From assembly GCF_008691045.1 (NCBI RefSeq), contig NZ_VMSO01000001.1, positions 62,001 to 126,000 of the forward strand: a stretch of 64,000 bases of DNA, in the 5' to 3' direction. A program made the translations under genes and the position numbers. Under the pieces are notes generated by a model, which ran no database searches, had not been told where the DNA came from, and saw only the letters and a program-made list of their open reading frames with translations. Every line of letters starts with the position of its first letter. Within the stretch, counting starts at the first letter, position 1. Below are positions 33,967 to 42,631 of the stretch, in pieces. This DNA comes from Mediterraneibacter catenae. GTDB taxonomy: Bacteria; Bacillota; Clostridia; Lachnospirales; Lachnospiraceae.

Positions 33967-36044
33967 TTAAAGAAGGAGTTATTTTAGGGAAACGATATGA
34001 GATACTGGGCCGTATCGGCAGCGGAGGTATGGCGGATGTCTATAAAGGCAAAGACCATAAGCTGAACCGGTATGTGGCGATCAAAGTGCTGAAAAGTGAT
34101 TACCGTTCCGACGAGGTGTTTATCAAGAAGTTTTTAAGCGAGGCCCAGGCAGCAGCCGGGCTGATGCATCCGAATGTAGTAAATGTCTATGACGTCGGCC
34201 AGGACCGCGGGCTTTATTATATGGTCATGGAACTGGTAGAAGGGATCACGCTGAAAGACTATATTGAGAAAAAAGGAAGGATTTCAGCGAAGGAGACAGT
34301 CAGTATTGCAATCCAGATGGTGACAGGTCTCCAGGCAGCTCACAACCATCATATCATCCACAGGGATATCAAACCGCAGAATATAATTATTTCAAAAGAC
34401 GGGAAAGTAAAAGTAACCGATTTCGGTATTGCGCGGGCAACTACGTCTACTCAGACGATCAGTACAAGCGTGATGGGATCGGTCCATTATACGTCTCCTG
34501 AACAGGCCAGAGGAGGGGTTGTCGATCAGAAGAGCGATATTTATTCTATAGGAATTACTCTGTATGAGATGGTGACAGGGCATGTGCCATTTGACGGGGA
34601 TTCCACTGTGTCTGTGGCGCTGAAACATCTGCAGGAGCAGATCGCCTCCCCGGCAGAGGAAGTGCAGGATCTTCCGTACAGTCTGGAGTGCATCATAATG
34701 AAATGTACCCAGAAAAACCCAAATCTCCGTTACCATGACTGTGCGTCACTGCTTCTTGATCTGAAGCGGTCGCTGGTCGATCCGGACGGAGATTTCGTCG
34801 TGCCCGGAGCAGGCGCCGGAGCAGATACTGACCGTACGGTCGTCATGTCCACAGAAGAACTGGAGAGGGTGCAGCAGCGGCAGTACGATCAGAACGATGA
34901 TGATGAGTACGACGATGATGACGAATATGATGATGACGAATACGACGACGATGATGATGACGATGACTATGACAGAAGGCGCCAGGACCGCAGACGTAAG
35001 AATAATGTGAATTCTGATACGAAGCGGATCATGAAGATCCTTATGATCGTGGCCGGAGTTGTGGTGGCGCTGCTTGTTCTTTTCCTCGTGGCAAATGCGG
35101 CCGGCTTCTTCAGCGGACCGGGACTACTTACACAGAATGAGACCGAGATGGTGGAGGTGCCGGATCTGAGAGGAATGACAGAGGAAGAGGCAAGAGAGGA
35201 GCTTAAAGGAACGGGGCTCGGACTGGACGTTGAGAATGAGGCGCAGCCGTCTAATCAGTATGAGGAAGGCGAGATCATGAGTCAGGATCCGGAGCCGGGT
35301 AAAGAAGTAGAGGCACACACAACGATCACTGTTGTTTTAAGCAGCGGAGAAGAAGCCAAGATGACGGAAGTTCCGGACGTAGTCGGCAGGAGCGAGGCTG
35401 AAGCAGAGAAGATGATCCAGGATGCAAACCTCATCGTACGTCATGATTCGGATTACAGCAGCGAAGTCGAGGAAGGAGATGTCATCTCAAGCGATCCTAA
35501 AGGCGGAACAGAAGTGGAAGAAGGAACTGAGGTGACGATCGTGATCAGCCTCGGGGCCGAGCAGGCAACTGTGCCGGATCTTAGGAACAGGACTGCATCG
35601 GAAGCAGAGTCGGCGCTTGCGGATGCAGGCTTAAGCGGCAGCGCGAGCGAGGAATACAGCGACAGCGTGCCGGAAGGACAGGTTATTTCACAGGGCATTG
35701 ATCCCGGGGAGAAAGTTGAGAAAGGAACAACAGTATCCTATGTTGTCAGCCTCGGGGCAGAGACAAAATATGTCACTGTGCCGGGACTTGGCGGATATAA
35801 AGAAGCGGATGCCAGAGCGAGACTTGAAAACGCGGGGCTGAGCGTCGGGAATGTGAGCTATGCTTACAGCAGTACTGTGGGAGAAGGGTATGTTATCGAC
35901 CAGACAGCAAGCCCGGGAAGCTCCGTGGAGGAAGGCACTTCCGTAGGATTTACAGTCAGTCTCGGACCGGAATCACAGCCGGAGGATCCATCCGGCGGTG
36001 ACGGTACGGATACCGGAGACGGCACAGAGACACAGTCAGATTGA
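33963..36044 (+). CDS. prkC: PASTA-domain serine/threonine protein kinase (PrkC/Stk)
   Basis: A membrane kinase that senses peptidoglycan fragments. 693 residues. The kinase domain (about 10-270) has GSGGMADVYKGKD, AIKVLK (catalytic Lys), HRDIKPQNII and DFGIARA. An exceptionally Asp-rich stretch (about 308-335) is followed at once by Arg/Lys-rich residues. A membrane helix (about 358-380) leads to four extracellular PASTA repeats starting near residues 397, 467, 538 and 606. The C-terminal tail is Gly/Thr/Asp-rich. The ATG overlaps the prpC stop. Confidence 0.95.
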   Translation: MIKEGVILGKRYEILGRIGSGGMADVYKGKDHKLNRYVAIKVLKSDYRSDEVFIKKFLSEAQAAAGLMHPNVVNVYDVGQDRGLYYMVMELVEGITLKDYIEKKGRISAKETVSIAIQMVTGLQAAHNHHIIHRDIKPQNIIISKDGKVKVTDFGIARATTSTQTISTSVMGSVHYTSPEQARGGVVDQKSDIYSIGITLYEMVTGHVPFDGDSTVSVALKHLQEQIASPAEEVQDLPYSLECIIMKCTQKNPNLRYHDCASLLLDLKRSLVDPDGDFVVPGAGAGADTDRTVVMSTEELERVQQRQYDQNDDDEYDDDDEYDDDEYDDDDDDDDYDRRRQDRRRKNNVNSDTKRIMKILMIVAGVVVALLVLFLVANAAGFFSGPGLLTQNETEMVEVPDLRGMTEEEAREELKGTGLGLDVENEAQPSNQYEEGEIMSQDPEPGKEVEAHTTITVVLSSGEEAKMTEVPDVVGRSEAEAEKMIQDANLIVRHDSDYSSEVEEGDVISSDPKGGTEVEEGTEVTIVISLGAEQATVPDLRNRTASEAESALADAGLSGSASEEYSDSVPEGQVISQGIDPGEKVEKGTTVSYVVSLGAETKYVTVPGLGGYKEADARARLENAGLSVGNVSYAYSSTVGEGYVIDQTASPGSSVEEGTSVGFTVSLGPESQPEDPSGGDGTDTGDGTETQSD

Positions 36045-36065
36045 TCTCCGGAGAATTGTAAATAT

Positions 36066-36944
36066 ATGCAGGGAAAAATTGTAAAAGGTATTGCCGGATT
36101 CTACTACGTTCACGTAGTAGAATCCGGTGTTTATGAGTGTAAGGCAAAAGGAATCTTCCGTAAGGACGGCGTGAAGCCGCTGGTAGGTGATAACGTTGAG
36201 ATTGAGATTCTGGATGAAAAAGACATGGAAGGAAATATTACACAGATCCTTCCACGGAAAAATGAACTGATCCGGCCGGCAGTGGCAAATATTGATCAGG
36301 CGCTTGTAGTATTTGCCGTGACAAAACCAAAGCCGCATTTTAATCTGCTGGACCGGTTTCTTGTTATGATGGAAAGCCGGGAAGTGCCGGTTATTCTATG
36401 TTTTAATAAAACGGATATTGCAGAAGATCCTGAGATCGCAGAGCTGAAAGATATCTATGAGGGATGCGGATATCCGCTGCTGTTTACCAGCGCTAAGCAA
36501 GAACAGAATATTGAGGAACTGAAAACGGTGCTGCAGGGGAAGACTACAGCGATCGCGGGACCGTCCGGCGTGGGAAAATCGTCTCTTATCAACCTGCTCC
36601 AGTCCGGGGTGAAGATGGAGACCGGACGCATAAGTGCAAAGATAGAGCGAGGCAGGCATACGACAAGACATTCGGAGCTGATTGTCCTTGGAGAGGATTC
36701 CTATATTATGGATACGCCGGGATTCAGTTCACTCTATATCAGTGATATAGATAAAGAGTCGCTGAAGTATTGCTTCCCGGAATTTGCTTCTTGTGAAGGA
36801 TACTGCAGATTCAACGGATGCGATCATGTACACGAACCGGGCTGCGCAGTCAAGCAGGCCGTAGAAGAGGGAAAGATACACAACTCCAGATACGAAGATT
36901 ATCTCACTTTGTATCAGGAACTTCAGGAAAGGAAGAGGTACTAG
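36066..36944 (+). CDS. rsgA: Ribosome small-subunit-dependent GTPase A
   Basis: A circularly permuted GTPase for late 30S maturation. 292 residues: an N-terminal OB fold, G4 motif LCFNKTDIAE, G5-like FTSAKQ, then G1 GPSGVGKSSLINLL, and G3 DTPGFSSL, followed by the zinc site (CEGYCRFNGCDHVHEPGC). The reading frame at residues 10-21 is a perfect DNA palindrome (36094-36127), unusual so near the start codon. Same operon as prkC and rpe. Confidence 0.96.
   Translation: MQGKIVKGIAGFYYVHVVESGVYECKAKGIFRKDGVKPLVGDNVEIEILDEKDMEGNITQILPRKNELIRPAVANIDQALVVFAVTKPKPHFNLLDRFLVMMESREVPVILCFNKTDIAEDPEIAELKDIYEGCGYPLLFTSAKQEQNIEELKTVLQGKTTAIAGPSGVGKSSLINLLQSGVKMETGRISAKIERGRHTTRHSELIVLGEDSYIMDTPGFSSLYISDIDKESLKYCFPEFASCEGYCRFNGCDHVHEPGCAVKQAVEEGKIHNSRYEDYLTLYQELQERKRY
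36094..36127. repeat. Perfect 16-bp palindrome inside the rsgA start region
   Basis: CCGGATTCTACTACGT (36094-36109) and ACGTAGTAGAATCCGG (36112-36127) are exact inverted copies separated by 2 bases. They begin 28 bases into the coding sequence and encode the segment GFYYVHVVESG. In mRNA this would be a very stable hairpin close to the ribosome-binding site. Confidence 0.85.
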
Positions 36945-36947
36945 ACT

Positions 36948-37610
36948 ATGCAGAATATTCTCGCACCGTCTATATTGTCGGCTGATTTTAAAGTGTTGGG
37001 AGACCAGATCCGGCAGACGGAAGAAGCAGGAGCCGGGTATATCCACTTTGATGTAATGGACGGAATCTTTGTCCCGAGTATTTCTTTTGGGATGCCTGTG
37101 CTCTCATCGATCAGAGGATTGACCGGCCAGGTGATGGATGTACATCTTATGGTGACAGAGCCGGTCCGCTATGTAAAGCAATTCGCTGAATGTGGGGCAG
37201 ATATCATTACAGTCCATTTTGAAGCGTGTGAAGATCTCGGGGCAACGCTGGAAGCGATCCATGCCTGCGGAGTAAAAGCAGGTATTTCCATAAAACCGGG
37301 TACACCGGTGGAAAGTCTGGTCCCTTATCTGGAGCAGGCGGAGATGTTTCTTATTATGAGTGTGGAACCGGGATTCGGCGGCCAGGCGTTTATCCCGGAA
37401 TCACTGGAGCGCATCAGAACACTGAGGGACATGCTTGAGGAAAAAGGAATCGAGAAGGACATTGAGGTGGACGGAGGCATCTATCACAGTAATGTGGCGG
37501 AGGTGCTCAAAGCCGGAGCCAATGTCATTGTATCGGGATCCGGAGTCTATAAAGGCGATATCAGAGAGAACACGACAGGATTCATGGAGATATTGAAAGC
37601 ATATGAATAA
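36948..37610 (+). CDS. rpe: Ribulose-phosphate 3-epimerase
   Basis: Pentose phosphate enzyme interconverting ribulose-5-phosphate and xylulose-5-phosphate. 220 residues: LAPSILSADFKVLGDQI, YIHFDVMDGIFVPSISFG (metal Asp), MDVHLMVTEP, LIMSVEPGFGGQAFIPES, and EVDGGIYHSNVAEVLKAGA. These are canonical, unlike the AlsE-like paralog at 7734. It lies 3 bases after rsgA and overlaps thiN by 8 bases. Confidence 0.95.
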   Translation: MQNILAPSILSADFKVLGDQIRQTEEAGAGYIHFDVMDGIFVPSISFGMPVLSSIRGLTGQVMDVHLMVTEPVRYVKQFAECGADIITVHFEACEDLGATLEAIHACGVKAGISIKPGTPVESLVPYLEQAEMFLIMSVEPGFGGQAFIPESLERIRTLRDMLEEKGIEKDIEVDGGIYHSNVAEVLKAGANVIVSGSGVYKGDIRENTTGFMEILKAYE

Positions 37611-38256
37611 GAGAACTGTGATCGTGAGCGGCGGAATGCTTGAAGAAGATTTCGTGCTCCCAATATTAAAAAATGAAGCGACAGAATTTATCATCGGCGT
37701 AGATAAGGGGCTTGAATTTCTTTATAAACATGAGATCAAACCGGATTATATTGTCGGGGATTTTGACAGTGTGTCCAGAGAACTGGTTGACTATTACAGG
37801 GAAGAGCTGAATGTTCCTGTGCGGGAGTTCAATCCGGTGAAAGATGCATCTGATACAGAAATTGCATTGAGACTCTGCCTGGGGCTTAACCGGAAAGCAA
37901 TCTGGATACTGGGAGGTACCGGGAATCGGATCGATCATCTGTGGGCAAATGTACAGTGTCTTCAGATAGCCCTGGATGCCGGGGCGGATGCAAGAATCAT
38001 AGACAGCCATAATCAGATCCGTCTGCTCGATAAGGACATTACGCTGAAAAAGTCTGAGGCGTTTGGCCCGTATTTTTCGCTGTTCCCGCTGGAAATGCCG
38101 GTGGATGAACTGAGTATCAGAGGCGCCAAGTATCCTTTGAAGAATCATTTCCTCAAGCCGAACGACAGTCTGTGCGTGAGCAATGAGTTTGAGGAGGACG
38201 AAGTGACTATTTCGTTTGTATATGGCAAACTGATACTGATGGAGACGAGAGACTGA
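37603..38256 (+). CDS. thiN: Thiamine diphosphokinase
   Basis: Transfers pyrophosphate from ATP to thiamine. 217 residues: VDKGLEFLYKHEIKPDYIVG followed by DFDSV, EFNPVKDASDTEIALRL, and LGGTGNRIDHLWANV, the family's metal and nucleotide motifs. A C-terminal thiamin-binding beta domain follows. Last gene of the rsgA-rpe-thiN run. Confidence 0.93.
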   Translation: MNKRTVIVSGGMLEEDFVLPILKNEATEFIIGVDKGLEFLYKHEIKPDYIVGDFDSVSRELVDYYREELNVPVREFNPVKDASDTEIALRLCLGLNRKAIWILGGTGNRIDHLWANVQCLQIALDAGADARIIDSHNQIRLLDKDITLKKSEAFGPYFSLFPLEMPVDELSIRGAKYPLKNHFLKPNDSLCVSNEFEEDEVTISFVYGKLILMETRD

Positions 38257-38273
38257 AAGGAGATATAAAAATT

Positions 38274-39371
38274 ATGAAATTAGGAATCGTCGGACTCCCC
38301 AATGTGGGAAAAAGTACATTATTTAATTCACTGACCAAGGCGGGCGCGGAATCTGCAAATTATCCGTTCTGTACGATCGACCCGAATGTCGGCGTCGTGA
38401 CAGTGCCGGACGAAAGACTGAATGTGCTGGGCGAGATGTACCACACGAAGAAGATCATTCCGGCAGCGATTGAGTTTGTGGATATTGCAGGACTCGTCAA
38501 GGGCGCGTCCAAAGGAGAGGGACTCGGCAACCAGTTCCTTGCTAATATCCGTGAAGTCGATGCAATCGTGCATGTGGTGCGCTGCTTTGAAAATACGAAT
38601 ATCGTACATGTGGATGGCAGCATTGATCCGATGCGTGACATAGAGACGATTAATCTGGAGCTGATCTTTTCAGATCTGGAAGTACTGGAGAGAAGGATCG
38701 CAAAGACTGTAAAGTTATCCCGCAACGACAAGACAGCTGCAAAAGAACTGGATCTGCTGAACCGTGTGAAAGCCCATCTGGAGGAGAATAAGCTGGCAAA
38801 GAGCTTTGTGACGGATGATGAGGATGAGCAGGCATGGCTGGCAGGGTATAACCTTCTGACCGCTAAGCCGGTTATCTTTGCGGCAAATGTATCAGAGGAT
38901 GATCTGGCCGACGACGGAGCGTCAAACACGGGTGTTCAGGCTGTACGCGAATATGCGAAAGAAGAAGACTGCGAAGTATTTGTCGTATGTGCGGAGATCG
39001 AGGAAGAGATATCCCAGCTCGACGATGATGAGAAGAAAATGTTTCTCGACGATCTCGGACTGGAAGAATCCGGTCTGGAGAAACTTATAAAGGCAAGTTA
39101 TCATCTTCTCGGCCTGATCAGCTATCTGACGGCGGGCGAGCCGGAAGTGCGTGCCTGGACGATCACCAGAGGAACGAAAGCGCCCCAGGCTGCAGGTAAG
39201 ATTCATTCTGATTTCGAGAGAGGATTCATCCGTGCGGAAGTTGTAAGCTACGATGACCTGATCGAATGCGGTTCACATGCAGCCGCAAAGGAAAAGGGCC
39301 TGATACGTCTTGAAGGAAAAGACTATGTAGTGCAGGACGGCGATATCATGCTGTTTAGGTTCAACGTATAG
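38274..39371 (+). CDS. ychF: Redox-regulated P-loop ATPase/GTPase YchF
   Basis: A translation-associated OBG-family nucleotidase that prefers ATP. 365 residues: GIVGLPNVGKSTLFNSLTKA (G1), DIAGLVKGASKGEGLGNQFL (G3), a coiled-coil region, and the C-terminal TGS domain ending DYVVQDGDIMLFRFNV. The ATG at 38274 has an AAAGGAG site. Followed by a nested-hairpin gap. Confidence 0.96.
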   Translation: MKLGIVGLPNVGKSTLFNSLTKAGAESANYPFCTIDPNVGVVTVPDERLNVLGEMYHTKKIIPAAIEFVDIAGLVKGASKGEGLGNQFLANIREVDAIVHVVRCFENTNIVHVDGSIDPMRDIETINLELIFSDLEVLERRIAKTVKLSRNDKTAAKELDLLNRVKAHLEENKLAKSFVTDDEDEQAWLAGYNLLTAKPVIFAANVSEDDLADDGASNTGVQAVREYAKEEDCEVFVVCAEIEEEISQLDDDEKKMFLDDLGLEESGLEKLIKASYHLLGLISYLTAGEPEVRAWTITRGTKAPQAAGKIHSDFERGFIRAEVVSYDDLIECGSHAAAKEKGLIRLEGKDYVVQDGDIMLFRFNV

Positions 39372-39374
39372 CAC

Positions 39375-39530
39375 CAGTTCAGCCATGCGTATACTCTGGC
39401 AAGGAAAATCATGCTTGCATGGATTTGCTGCCAGGTATATGCATGAGATGAGCGCCAGAATACGAGCAAAACAGCGGCGTCAGCCGCAGTAAGCACGGAG
39501 TGCGGTTTTGCGAGTGGCGCGGCTGAACTG
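39375..39530. repeat. Nested inverted repeats filling the ychF-lgt gap
   Basis: CAGTTCAGCC (39375-39384) recurs inverted as GGCTGAACTG (39521-39530). Inside are two hairpins. The first is CATGCGTATACTCTGGC (39384-39400) with GCCAGGTATATGCATG (39430-39445). The second is GCGCCA and GAGCAAAAC (39452-39472) with GTTTTGCGA and TGGCGC (39505-39520). The plan, an outer stem with internal hairpins, is like that of 21996-22889. Confidence 0.65.
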
Positions 39531-39551
39531 TGGAAGGAAAGGGGCATTTCC

Positions 39552-40511
39552 ATGCATTATGACATTGCGTTCCCCAATTTGGGCATTTATCTGGAACATG
39601 TTGGGAAGAATATTGATATTTTCGGTTTTACGATCGCTTACTACGGTATCATCATCGGATGTGCGATTCTGATAGGGTTTCTGATCGCTACGGCAGAGGC
39701 GAAGCGGACGAGACAGAATCCGGAAGACTATCTGGATATGGGAATCATCGGCGTGATTGCAGGAATAGCGGGAGCCAGAATATATTATGTGGTTTTCTCG
39801 TGGGATATGTACAAAGACAATCTGCTCGATATCTTTAATCTTCGGGAGGGCGGACTTGCTATTTACGGCGGTGTGATCGGAGCAGTGATCGCTGTGTTTG
39901 TCCTTGCGAGGATAAAACATCTGTCACCTTTCCAGATCCTGGATACCGTGGCTCTCGCGATCCTGAACGGGCAGATGCTCGGACGCTGGGGCAATTTCTT
40001 TAACCGTGAGGCATTTGGTGACTATACTGACGGTCTGTTTGCCATGCGTCTTCCCGTGGATGCGGTCCGTGCAGGCGATATTACAGATACGATGCGGGAA
40101 CATATGGAGACAATCGCAGGAGTCGATTATATCCAGGTAAGCCCGACATTTCTTTATGAATCAGTGTGGTGTGCTGTCCTTCTGATTCTGCTCGTGCTGT
40201 ACCGGAAGCATAAGAAATATGAGGGGGAAATGTTTCTCCTTTATATTTTCGGGTATGCACTCGGGCGAGTGTGGATCGAGGGACTTCGTACGGATCAGCT
40301 GCTGATCCCGGGAATCGGGTTCCCTGTATCACAGGCACTTGCGGGATGTGTGGTGGTATTTGCCGGAATAGCATTGCTTTATCTGCGTAAGAATCATAAG
40401 CGGATGCCGCTTTTGAAAAGTGAGAAAGTGTATGAACCTATGCCGGATAGGATCGAGGGGAAGAAGCCGCCGAAGAAAAAAGACAGGATCTTTAAATTTA
40501 AAGATAAATAA
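39552..40511 (+). CDS. lgt: Prolipoprotein diacylglyceryl transferase
   Basis: Transfers diacylglycerol from phosphatidylglycerol to the lipobox Cys of prolipoproteins in the membrane. 319 residues, about seven helices. The GLAIYGGVIGAVIAVFVLAR segment and the signature MLGRWGNFFNREAFG (invariant Arg and Asn) are canonical. The C-terminal tail is Lys-rich and cytoplasmic. The ATG at 39552 follows AAGGAAAGG. A second, divergent Lgt-like gene lies at 40903. Confidence 0.94.
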   Translation: MHYDIAFPNLGIYLEHVGKNIDIFGFTIAYYGIIIGCAILIGFLIATAEAKRTRQNPEDYLDMGIIGVIAGIAGARIYYVVFSWDMYKDNLLDIFNLREGGLAIYGGVIGAVIAVFVLARIKHLSPFQILDTVALAILNGQMLGRWGNFFNREAFGDYTDGLFAMRLPVDAVRAGDITDTMREHMETIAGVDYIQVSPTFLYESVWCAVLLILLVLYRKHKKYEGEMFLLYIFGYALGRVWIEGLRTDQLLIPGIGFPVSQALAGCVVVFAGIALLYLRKNHKRMPLLKSEKVYEPMPDRIEGKKPPKKKDRIFKFKDK

Positions 40512-40546
40512 TGGTTTAGCTGACAGTTATACGGAGGAAAAAGAAA

Positions 40547-40798
40547 ATGGGAATAGCTTCACTTGTACTTGGTATTATCTCAATCGTGATCGGCGTGTTC
40601 AGTGCCGGCAGTCTCGGATGGATCGGAGCGATCATCGGCATTATCGGTATCGTCATCGGAGTCCAGGGAAAGAAGACTCCGGATCAGGCCGGAATGGCAC
40701 AGGCAGGATTTATCTGTTCGATCGTCGGAACAGTCCTCTGTCTTCTCTCGTACATTGCATGTATTGGCTGTATTGGCTGTCTCGCGGTGTTAGCATAA
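40547..40798 (+). CDS. Small hydrophobic membrane protein, two helices
   Basis: An 83-residue protein with a first hydrophobic stretch of Gly/Ile-rich repeats (LVLGIISIVIGVFSAGSLGW, IGAIIGIIGIVIGV) and a second helix with paired Cys (IACIGCIGCLAVLA). It resembles DUF4190-type small membrane proteins. It has a good GGAGG site and its own downstream terminator. No function can be assigned. Confidence 0.75.
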   Translation: MGIASLVLGIISIVIGVFSAGSLGWIGAIIGIIGIVIGVQGKKTPDQAGMAQAGFICSIVGTVLCLLSYIACIGCIGCLAVLA

Positions 40799-40819
40799 AT
40801 TTGAGCATTTTTAATCGGG

Positions 40820-40850
40820 AAAAGGGGTGGAGATCACTCCTTTTTCTTTT
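40820..40850 (+). terminator. Rho-independent terminator after the small membrane protein
   Basis: AAAAGGGGTG (40820-40829) pairs with CACTCCTTTT (40835-40844), followed by TTTTTCTTTT. Confidence 0.75.
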
Positions 40851-40902
40851 ATAAAAGACAGCTGTCCGTAAATGTGGGATACAGTGTAAAGGAGACGGGA
40901 AT

Positions 40903-41688
40903 ATGGGAATACAGATTGGGACAATCATGATATCGTGGTATGGATTATTTATCGTGCTTGGGATTGCAGCGGGAGTTCTCCTGGGATATATTTTGATGAG
41001 GATAAATCATTTGAAGTTTGATGATTTTATCCAGATTGCATGTTTTGTGGGGCTGGGAGCAATGGCGGGTGCCAAGCTGTTGTATCTGATCGTTTCATGG
41101 GAAAGTATCGATTTCTCGAGAATTACAGACCCGGAGTATTTTAGTGCGCTCATGGGCGGCGGATTCGTATTTTACGGGGGCGTGTTTGGCGGGCTGCTAG
41201 GGCTGTATCTCTGTGGCAAAATCCTGCATATACAGGTGGCGGTTTACGCGCGGGCTGCAATTCCGGTAATTCCGGTGGCACATGCTTTTGGAAGAATAGG
41301 GTGCGCATTGGTGGGATGCTGTTACGGCGTGCCATATGACGGCCCGGGGGCGGTCGTATATACAGAGTCGATTGCCGCACCGTTAAATGTGCCGCTCTTT
41401 CCGGTTCAGGCGGTTGAAGCGGCAGGCAATCTTGTGATTACCGGTGTGCTGTGTATGTATGACGTATACTGCCGTAGACAAGGCAGGAGGGCAAAGAGCG
41501 TACAACTGTATCTTGTCATGTATGCTGTCCAGCGTTTTGTTCTGGAGTTCTTAAGGTATGATGACAGCGAGAGGGGGATTATACTCGGACTGTCTACGTC
41601 GCAGTGGATCGGCATAGGGATATGTGCAGGAGTTATTACGGTGGAAATTTTCCGGCAAAAGAGAGTGGCAATGAAGAGAAAAATGTAA
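40903..41688 (+). CDS. Lgt-family membrane protein, divergent paralog
   Basis: A 261-residue, seven-helix protein related to prolipoprotein diacylglyceryl transferase. It keeps GGGFVFYGGVFGGLLGLYLC and the Arg of the signature, but the signature reads HAFGRIGCALVGCCYGVPYD instead of GR-x-GNFFNREAFG, losing the Asn-Phe-x-Asn and gaining three Cys. It may use a different acceptor or be a specialised Lgt. Its ATG is preceded by AAGGAG. It ends at a strong bidirectional terminator. Confidence 0.85.
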   Translation: MGIQIGTIMISWYGLFIVLGIAAGVLLGYILMRINHLKFDDFIQIACFVGLGAMAGAKLLYLIVSWESIDFSRITDPEYFSALMGGGFVFYGGVFGGLLGLYLCGKILHIQVAVYARAAIPVIPVAHAFGRIGCALVGCCYGVPYDGPGAVVYTESIAAPLNVPLFPVQAVEAAGNLVITGVLCMYDVYCRRQGRRAKSVQLYLVMYAVQRFVLEFLRYDDSERGIILGLSTSQWIGIGICAGVITVEIFRQKRVAMKRKM

Positions 41689-41696
41689 ATAGCAGA

Positions 41697-41747
41697 AAAT
41701 CCGGCTGAATAATCGGTTACAGATATTCAGCCGGATTTATTTTTTTG
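41697..41747. terminator. Bidirectional terminator between the Lgt paralog and the XRE gene
   Basis: AAATCCGGCTGAAT (41699-41712) pairs with ATTCAGCCGGATTT around a short loop, followed by ATTTTTTTG on the plus strand. The minus-strand XRE gene ends inside the U-run. Confidence 0.85.
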
Positions 41748-42018
41748 TTCGGAAATACTGGATTAATTCATAGACAAGTTGTATTTCTCGTTCGTTTAGA
41801 TGGGAGATATCCAGTGTTACATTATCGGAGAGACCGAGCAGATAGTCAGTGGATACATGGAATAACTGTGCAAGTGCGATAATGTACGTTGTTGATGGAG
41901 TGGAGATGCCCATCTCCCAAGCATTGACGCTGCTTCGAGTAATATTTAGTTTTTTTGCAAGATCAGTCTGCGTCATGTCATTTGACATGCGCAGATTTTT
42001 TATTCTTTCGGAAACCAT
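41737..42018 (-). CDS. XRE-family HTH transcriptional regulator
   Basis: A 93-residue one-domain DNA-binding protein. The helix-turn-helix is MTQTDLAKKLNITRSSVNAWE with GISTPSTTYIIALAQLFHVS, a classic Cro/C1 type. The ATG at 42018 follows AGGAAGG. It stands divergently from a good promoter at 42097-42125 that faces a decayed gene, so it may once have repressed that unit. It marks the left edge of the AT-rich accessory island. Confidence 0.9.
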   Translation of the reverse strand: MVSERIKNLRMSNDMTQTDLAKKLNITRSSVNAWEMGISTPSTTYIIALAQLFHVSTDYLLGLSDNVTLDISHLNEREIQLVYELIQYFRTKK

Positions 42019-42096
42019 ATTATCAATCCTTCCTGTTCTAAAGAGTGATAGTAAACTAAACCTTGCGATATTACATTATCAAAAAGATAGTTTAAA

Positions 42097-42125
42097 TTGA
42101 CACAAACATTTCTCAGTGATAAAGT
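42097..42125 (+). promoter_or_regulatory. Promoter facing the broken WG-repeat gene
   Basis: TTGACA (42097-42102), a 17-base spacer and TAAAGT (42120-42125). Confidence 0.6.
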
Positions 42126-42172
42126 AATGGTGAAATAAAAGAATAGTTACGATATATTCTTAAAAGTATTAT

Positions 42173-42562
42173 ATGAATATTGGAAAAGAATATTATGAAG
42201 GCGGCTTTGAAGATCCTTAGCCGCAATTGTTGAAGTATTTTGATGAGATTACAAAGATGGAAAATGAACGACAGATCGAGCAGAACTCTGCAATAGATCA
42301 TATATGCGTGTCGGCTTTAAACAAGGTGAAAAGGATGAATACTGGATACTTGCAGACAGTCGCGGTAACATGGTTGATGAAAAGTTCGATTATATGTATT
42401 ACCAGAGCGAGAATGGTTGGATTGTTGTCGGAGAGATTGTGGAAGAAAGAAGTGATGGTTCGCCAAGATACATACAGTTATATTGACACACAAGGAGAGA
42501 GAATGTTGGATTTGTCGGAAAAGTATACTTCTGCATGTCAATTTGTATCGGTATATCAATAG
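42173..42562 (+). pseudogene. Frameshifted WG-repeat-like gene remnant
   Basis: From the ATG at 42173 the frame stops early (MNIGKEYYEGGFEDP then stop). A good protein continues in another frame (VGFKQGEKDEYWILADSRGN, then MVDEKFDYMYYQSENGWIVV), stops at 42486, and resumes in the first frame (TYSYIDTQGERMLDLSEKYT). The pieces resemble WG/KWG repeats, in which short beta units end in Trp-Gly-like turns. At least one stop and two shifts make it a pseudogene. Confidence 0.65.
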
Positions 42563-42631
42563 TTGCCATATTGAGATGGTTACAGTTTTGAGATAGAGGA
42601 AAGAGCGACTGATCGGAGACTAATAACTAAT

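Noticed and set aside
28433-36000. Numerous frames opposite or shifted against the core operon genes
   Set aside because: All are shadows of well-supported genes; none has independent features.
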